Source of the DNA: Nannocystis punicea
GTDB taxonomy: Bacteria > Myxococcota_A > Polyangia > Nannocystales > Nannocystaceae
Direction: 5' to 3'
Assembly (NCBI RefSeq): GCF_026965555.1
Contig: NZ_CP114040.1
Location: forward strand, 11,362,001-11,426,000
DNA length: 64,000 bases
Under the pieces are notes generated by a model. That model was not told where the DNA came from. It was given only the letters and a program-made list of their open reading frames with translations, and searched no databases. Numbering within the stretch: position 1 is the stretch's first letter; each line of letters starts with the position of its first letter. Both the position numbers and the translations under genes were made by a program. Shown piece after piece: positions 63,230 to 64,000 of this stretch.

Positions 63230-64000
63230 ATGGCAATGAAGCGCGACAACGACGCCTCGGGCGGCCGCATGGCCGATCCGTCGGCCACCCAGAAGAGCAG
63301 CAACCAGTCCACCGACAGCGCGGCCCGCCCGAGCGGCCACCGGGCGGGCCCTGGGCCCTCCCCGGCGGTCACGAACAAGCCGCAGGACACCCGCGAGGCT
63401 GCCCCCGGCGCGGCCGCCTCCGCCGGCACCGGCCCGCAAAATTCACAATCCCCCGCTCCGGCCGCACCCAACCCGTCCGAGCTCGCCCCCTCGATCTCCC
63501 TCCCCAAGGGCGGCGGCGCCCTCAAAAACATCGGCGACAAGTTCGAGGCCAACGCCTTCAGCGGCAGCGGCGGTATGAGCATTCCGATCGCCGTCTCTCC
63601 GGGTCGGGGCCTCTCCCCGACCCTCGCCCTCGGCTACAGCACCGGCGCCGGCAACGGCCCGTTCGGCATGGGCTGGCAGCTCTCGGTCGCGTCGATCTCC
63701 CGCAAGACCGACAAGGGCTTGCCGACCTACGACGACGCGGCCGAGGCCGACACCTTCATCATCTCCGACGCCGAGGACCTCGTCCCGTTGCTCGAGGAGA
63801 ACGGCGGCGAGTGGACGCCCAAGGTCTTTACTCAAGATGGCCACCGCGTCCACGCCTATCGTCCGCGCGTCGAGGCCGGCTTCGCCCGCATCGAGCGCTG
63901 GGTGCACCTCGGGACAGGTGAAGTCCACTGGCGCACCTGGTCGCGCGACAACGTGCGCAGCACCTACGGCACCTCCCCGGCCAGCCGGATCGCCGACCCG
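63230..64000 (+). CDS. SpvB/TcB-like toxin subunit, 5' part (runs off the window)
   Basis: 257 codons are present; no stop before the edge. Ribosome site GGGGAGG at 63215-63221, ATG at 63230. After a low-complexity Ser/Pro/Gly-rich leader (1-85), SISLPKGGGALKNIGDKFEA and GSGGMSIPIAVSPGRGLSPT then LALGYSTGAGNGPFGMGW give the classical SpvB domain start of TcB/TcdB2 proteins. In Tc systems this protein forms half of the cocoon that encloses the TcC hypervariable toxin domain. It may be a separate TcB or a TcB-TcC fusion; the rest lies to the right. Confidence 0.9.
   Translation, partial: MAMKRDNDASGGRMADPSATQKSSNQSTDSAARPSGHRAGPGPSPAVTNKPQDTREAAPGAAASAGTGPQNSQSPAPAAPNPSELAPSISLPKGGGALKNIGDKFEANAFSGSGGMSIPIAVSPGRGLSPTLALGYSTGAGNGPFGMGWQLSVASISRKTDKGLPTYDDAAEADTFIISDAEDLVPLLEENGGEWTPKVFTQDGHRVHAYRPRVEAGFARIERWVHLGTGEVHWRTWSRDNVRSTYGTSPASRIADP

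Overview
The window looks like chromosome from a very GC-rich myxobacterium (Myxococcota). A Nannocystis/Plesiocystis-type relative is my best guess, judged from style rather than from a marker gene. The signs are: many outer-membrane-type lipoproteins with FG-GAP, HYR, DUF4215-like and propeller architectures; two long Hanks-type Ser/Thr kinases carrying TPR or WD40 tails; an FHA protein; a PHM-like copper monooxygenase homologue; GTG and TTG starts; and strong third-position GC bias, which opens long shadow frames on the opposite strand. No rRNA, tRNA, integrase, transposase or CRISPR-cas gene was seen.

Layout. 0-2.7 kb: the end of a fatty-acyl/polyene-type biosynthesis cluster (hot-dog dehydratase, ketosynthase, PlsC-like acyltransferase). 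3.3-6.3 kb: two secreted proteins, a sphingomyelinase-D/phospholipase-D-like enzyme with a HYR domain and a Cys-rich repeat protein. 6.5-10.7 kb: Ser/Thr kinase with TolB-like and TPR region, inositol-phosphatase-family enzyme, HNH nuclease. 10.7-11.2 kb: a minisatellite of seven 62-68-bp units. 11.5-22 kb: membrane protein plus companion, esterase/thioesterase pair, SirB1-like protein, small secreted proteins, YceI lipoprotein, alpha/beta hydrolase, class III CoA-transferase, DUF1963 protein. 22.4-28.7 kb: FG-GAP lipoprotein overlapping an HExxH lipoprotein, and a CxxCH lipoprotein. 29-33 kb: leftward aroC gene group and slyX. 33-41 kb: Cys-rich DUF4215/DUF1554 protein, AraC regulator, a broken glyoxalase, PHM-like protein, propeller lipoprotein, PAS-STAS regulator. 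41.5-50 kb: WD40 kinase, metzincin-FG-GAP lipoprotein, AhpD-like protein, FHA protein. 50-53.4 kb: a TonB-like protein, then several small unknown genes lying between its true 3' end and a decayed copy of that end. 53.8-64 kb: a Tc-toxin locus, with a 3125-residue TcA-like protein followed 30 bp later by an SpvB/TcB-like gene that runs off the window.

Two kinds of non-coding structure are the most unusual content. The first is a dispersed short inverted repeat: a 5-6-bp stem of the form ATGTCC/GGACAT around a 4-nt variable loop, often TTCG/CGAA-like. It recurs beside stop and start codons, and inside some reading frames, from 0 to 41 kb; I do not see it from 42 to 64 kb. The second is duplication of gene 3' tails downstream of their own stop codons at three unrelated loci (CoA-transferase, 27.3-kb lipoprotein, TonB-like gene). 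The window therefore combines secretion/predation-type genes (Tc toxin, PLD, proteases), signalling proteins, and an active or formerly active repeat-generating process.
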